Shown: positions 6,506 through 7,065 of the stretch, piece after piece | How the letters are laid out: each line of letters opens with the position of its first letter | Position numbering within the stretch: position 1 is the first letter of the stretch | DNA from: Synergistetes bacterium JGI 0000079-D21 | GTDB taxonomy: Bacteria > Synergistota > Synergistia > Synergistales > 79-D21 | NCBI GenBank assembly: GCA_000402835.1 | Contig: AQRZ01000016.1 | Coordinates: 1,000 to 8,064, forward strand | Direction: 5' to 3' | Length of the DNA: 7,065 nucleotides | Notes under the pieces: generated by a model | Database searches by the model: none | Told to the model about the DNA's origin: nothing | The model's input: only the letters and a program-made list of their open reading frames with translations | Program-made: the position numbers and the translations under genes

Positions 6506-6925
6506 TTAGTCCTGCGCGTGAGCTTCTTTCCGGAAGAAACCAGCCAGGTTGAAACCCGCCACCTGCACCTTCCTCCCGGAATCCGGCTGCAATGCGACAA
6601 CCTGGGCAGGGCGAACGGAAGCCGGAATTGTCACCACCGTGATCGAACCCTCGGCTACCATGCCCATTTTTGCACTCGCCACACTATACACTCTTGAGGG
6701 AGATAGTAAAGAAGCCAGTTTGTTTCTCAAATCCAACTCAAGCTCCTGGTAGTTTTCAATCGTCTCGTTAAGTCGGGTTAACCTCTGTTCGAGGCTCATG
6801 TTATAGATCCGAAGCCCCCCGAGCCCCATAAGGAGAACCCCGATGAAGACCGCTACAGCAGCAAAGGCTGAATGTCCCCGCCCCTTTTGCTGTTTCTGCT
6901 TTCTCGTTCCGACCGGAGACGGCAT
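6506..6925 (-). CDS. ftsL: FtsL-like cell division protein
   Basis: Small bitopic divisome protein; in the family FtsL joins FtsB and FtsQ and helps activate the septal synthases FtsW and FtsI. The 139-residue product has a basic cytoplasmic N-terminus (RKQKQQKGRG, residues 8-17), one membrane segment (about 19-41), and a periplasmic stretch rich in Leu, Glu, Asn and Gln that looks like a coiled coil (about 44-74). SPSRVYSVASAKMGM (75-89) matches the conserved FtsL/DivIC ending of the type SPxxVexxAxxxLGM. About 50 further residues with scattered prolines form a tail beyond the usual end. Sequence conservation in this family is poor, so the call rests mainly on architecture, that motif, and position between rsmH and ftsI, where ftsL normally sits. 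ATG 6925 has an excellent SD (6933-6941) overlapping the rsmH stop. Its TAA stop is in the same frame as ftsI. Confidence 0.88.
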   Translation of the reverse strand: MPSPVGTRKQKQQKGRGHSAFAAVAVFIGVLLMGLGGLRIYNMSLEQRLTRLNETIENYQELELDLRNKLASLLSPSRVYSVASAKMGMVAEGSITVVTIPASVRPAQVVALQPDSGRKVQVAGFNLAGFFRKEAHAQD

Positions 6926-6931
6926 CGCTCT

Positions 6932-7065
6932 TCACCTCCCTGGACCGATCTTCGAACCGCTCATTCGAAAAACGCGCAACATCGCGCTCCTGGACTTGTA
7001 GTTTTTCTGGATCTCCTCCGGCGAAGCCTGGATCGCCTTTCTCGGCATCCTGCGTCCCAACCCTT
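6932..7065 (-). CDS. rsmH: RsmH (MraW), 16S rRNA m4C1402 N4-methyltransferase, C-terminal end only
   Basis: Only the last 43 complete codons plus the TGA stop (6934-6932) are visible; the 5' part lies beyond the window. The translation reads PRKAIQASPEEIQKNYKSRS (residues 7-26 of the visible part), then AMLRVFRM. This fits the conserved RsmH C-terminus, which has a Lys-Pro/Ala-Ile segment, then SxEEIxxNxRSRSAxLRV. Here Tyr-Lys replaces the usual Pro-Arg after Asn. A further ten residues follow LRVFRM, slightly longer than many homologues. RsmH methylates N4 of C1402 in 16S rRNA using S-adenosylmethionine, and the gene conventionally sits between mraZ and ftsL at the head of dcw clusters. The ftsL start follows 6 bases after the stop. 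The methyltransferase core cannot be assessed, so the name depends on the tail motif and the gene order. Confidence 0.87.
   Translation of the reverse strand, partial: GLGRRMPRKAIQASPEEIQKNYKSRSAMLRVFRMSGSKIGPGR
6933..6941 (-). promoter_or_regulatory. Ribosome binding site for ftsL, overlapping the rsmH stop codon
   Basis: The minus strand reads AGGGAGGTG, close to the consensus AGGAGGT, 7 bases before the ftsL ATG. The last two bases are also the first two of the rsmH TGA, so ribosomes terminating on rsmH stop on the ftsL SD. Seen in sequence; the coupling is inferred. Confidence 0.85.

Noticed and set aside
6466..6508. FtsL-FtsI fusion by readthrough of the single in-frame TAA.
   Set aside because: ftsL and ftsI share a frame with one TAA between them, but FtsL ends in the periplasm and FtsI begins in the cytoplasm, so a fusion would place the FtsI catalytic domain on the wrong side. 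TAA is also an efficient stop, and a separate SD for ftsI is present.
4913..6697. A 594-codon open frame on the plus strand opposite ftsI and part of ftsL.
   Set aside because: It is an antisense shadow of a securely identified gene. Its translation shows no recognisable domain, is rich in Arg, Pro and His as expected for a reverse-strand frame of GC-rich coding DNA, and runs through the ftsI-ftsL junction without respecting it.
6776..6783. Palindrome GGTTAACC inside ftsL.
   Set aside because: An isolated 8-base palindrome within coding sequence is expected by chance; no repeat copies or adjacent regulatory context.

Overview
The window is a contiguous, tightly packed piece of the bacterial dcw (division and cell wall) cluster. 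Every gene is on the minus strand, so transcription runs from position 7065 towards 1. In transcription order it holds the 3' end of rsmH (mraW), ftsL, ftsI (class B penicillin-binding protein), murE, murF, mraY and the first 300 codons of murD. This is the canonical order; mraZ would be expected beyond 7065, and ftsW, murG and murC beyond position 1. Neither flank is visible here.

Layout. Positions 7065-6932 are the RsmH C-terminus. FtsL (6925-6506) follows after 6 bases, with its Shine-Dalgarno (SD) sequence overlapping the rsmH stop. A 39-base gap leads to the likely ftsI start. FtsI ends at 4802, and a 30-base spacer with a strong SD leads to murE (4771-3254). murE and murF overlap by 8 bases, murF and mraY by 4 bases (ATGA), and mraY and murD are 4 bases apart. 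This spacing points to one polycistronic mRNA with translational coupling. I see no promoter, terminator, RNA gene, mobile element, CRISPR array or notable direct repeat, and no gene-free stretch over 100 bases.

How the genes work together. MurD, MurE and MurF are successive ATP-dependent ligases: D-Glu, then the diamino acid, then D-Ala-D-Ala, added to UDP-MurNAc-L-Ala. MraY moves the finished phospho-MurNAc-pentapeptide onto undecaprenyl phosphate to make lipid I. FtsI cross-links the resulting peptidoglycan at the division septum, and FtsL is a bitopic divisome protein. RsmH methylates 16S rRNA and is a conserved passenger of the cluster.

Organism. The MurE DNPR signature predicts meso-diaminopimelate peptidoglycan. 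The moderately GC-rich sequence, the absence of PASTA domains on the PBP and the cluster order suggest a Gram-negative bacterium of proteobacterial or related type. I cannot assign a phylum from sequence alone.

This is a conserved housekeeping locus, and I find no undescribed system in it. The points worth a second look are small. ftsI has no ATG, GTG or TTG start that preserves its membrane anchor, but has a near-consensus SD placed for an ATC codon. A hairpin displays the murF SD in its loop. MurE carries a GKGPE in place of the usual GKGHE motif.
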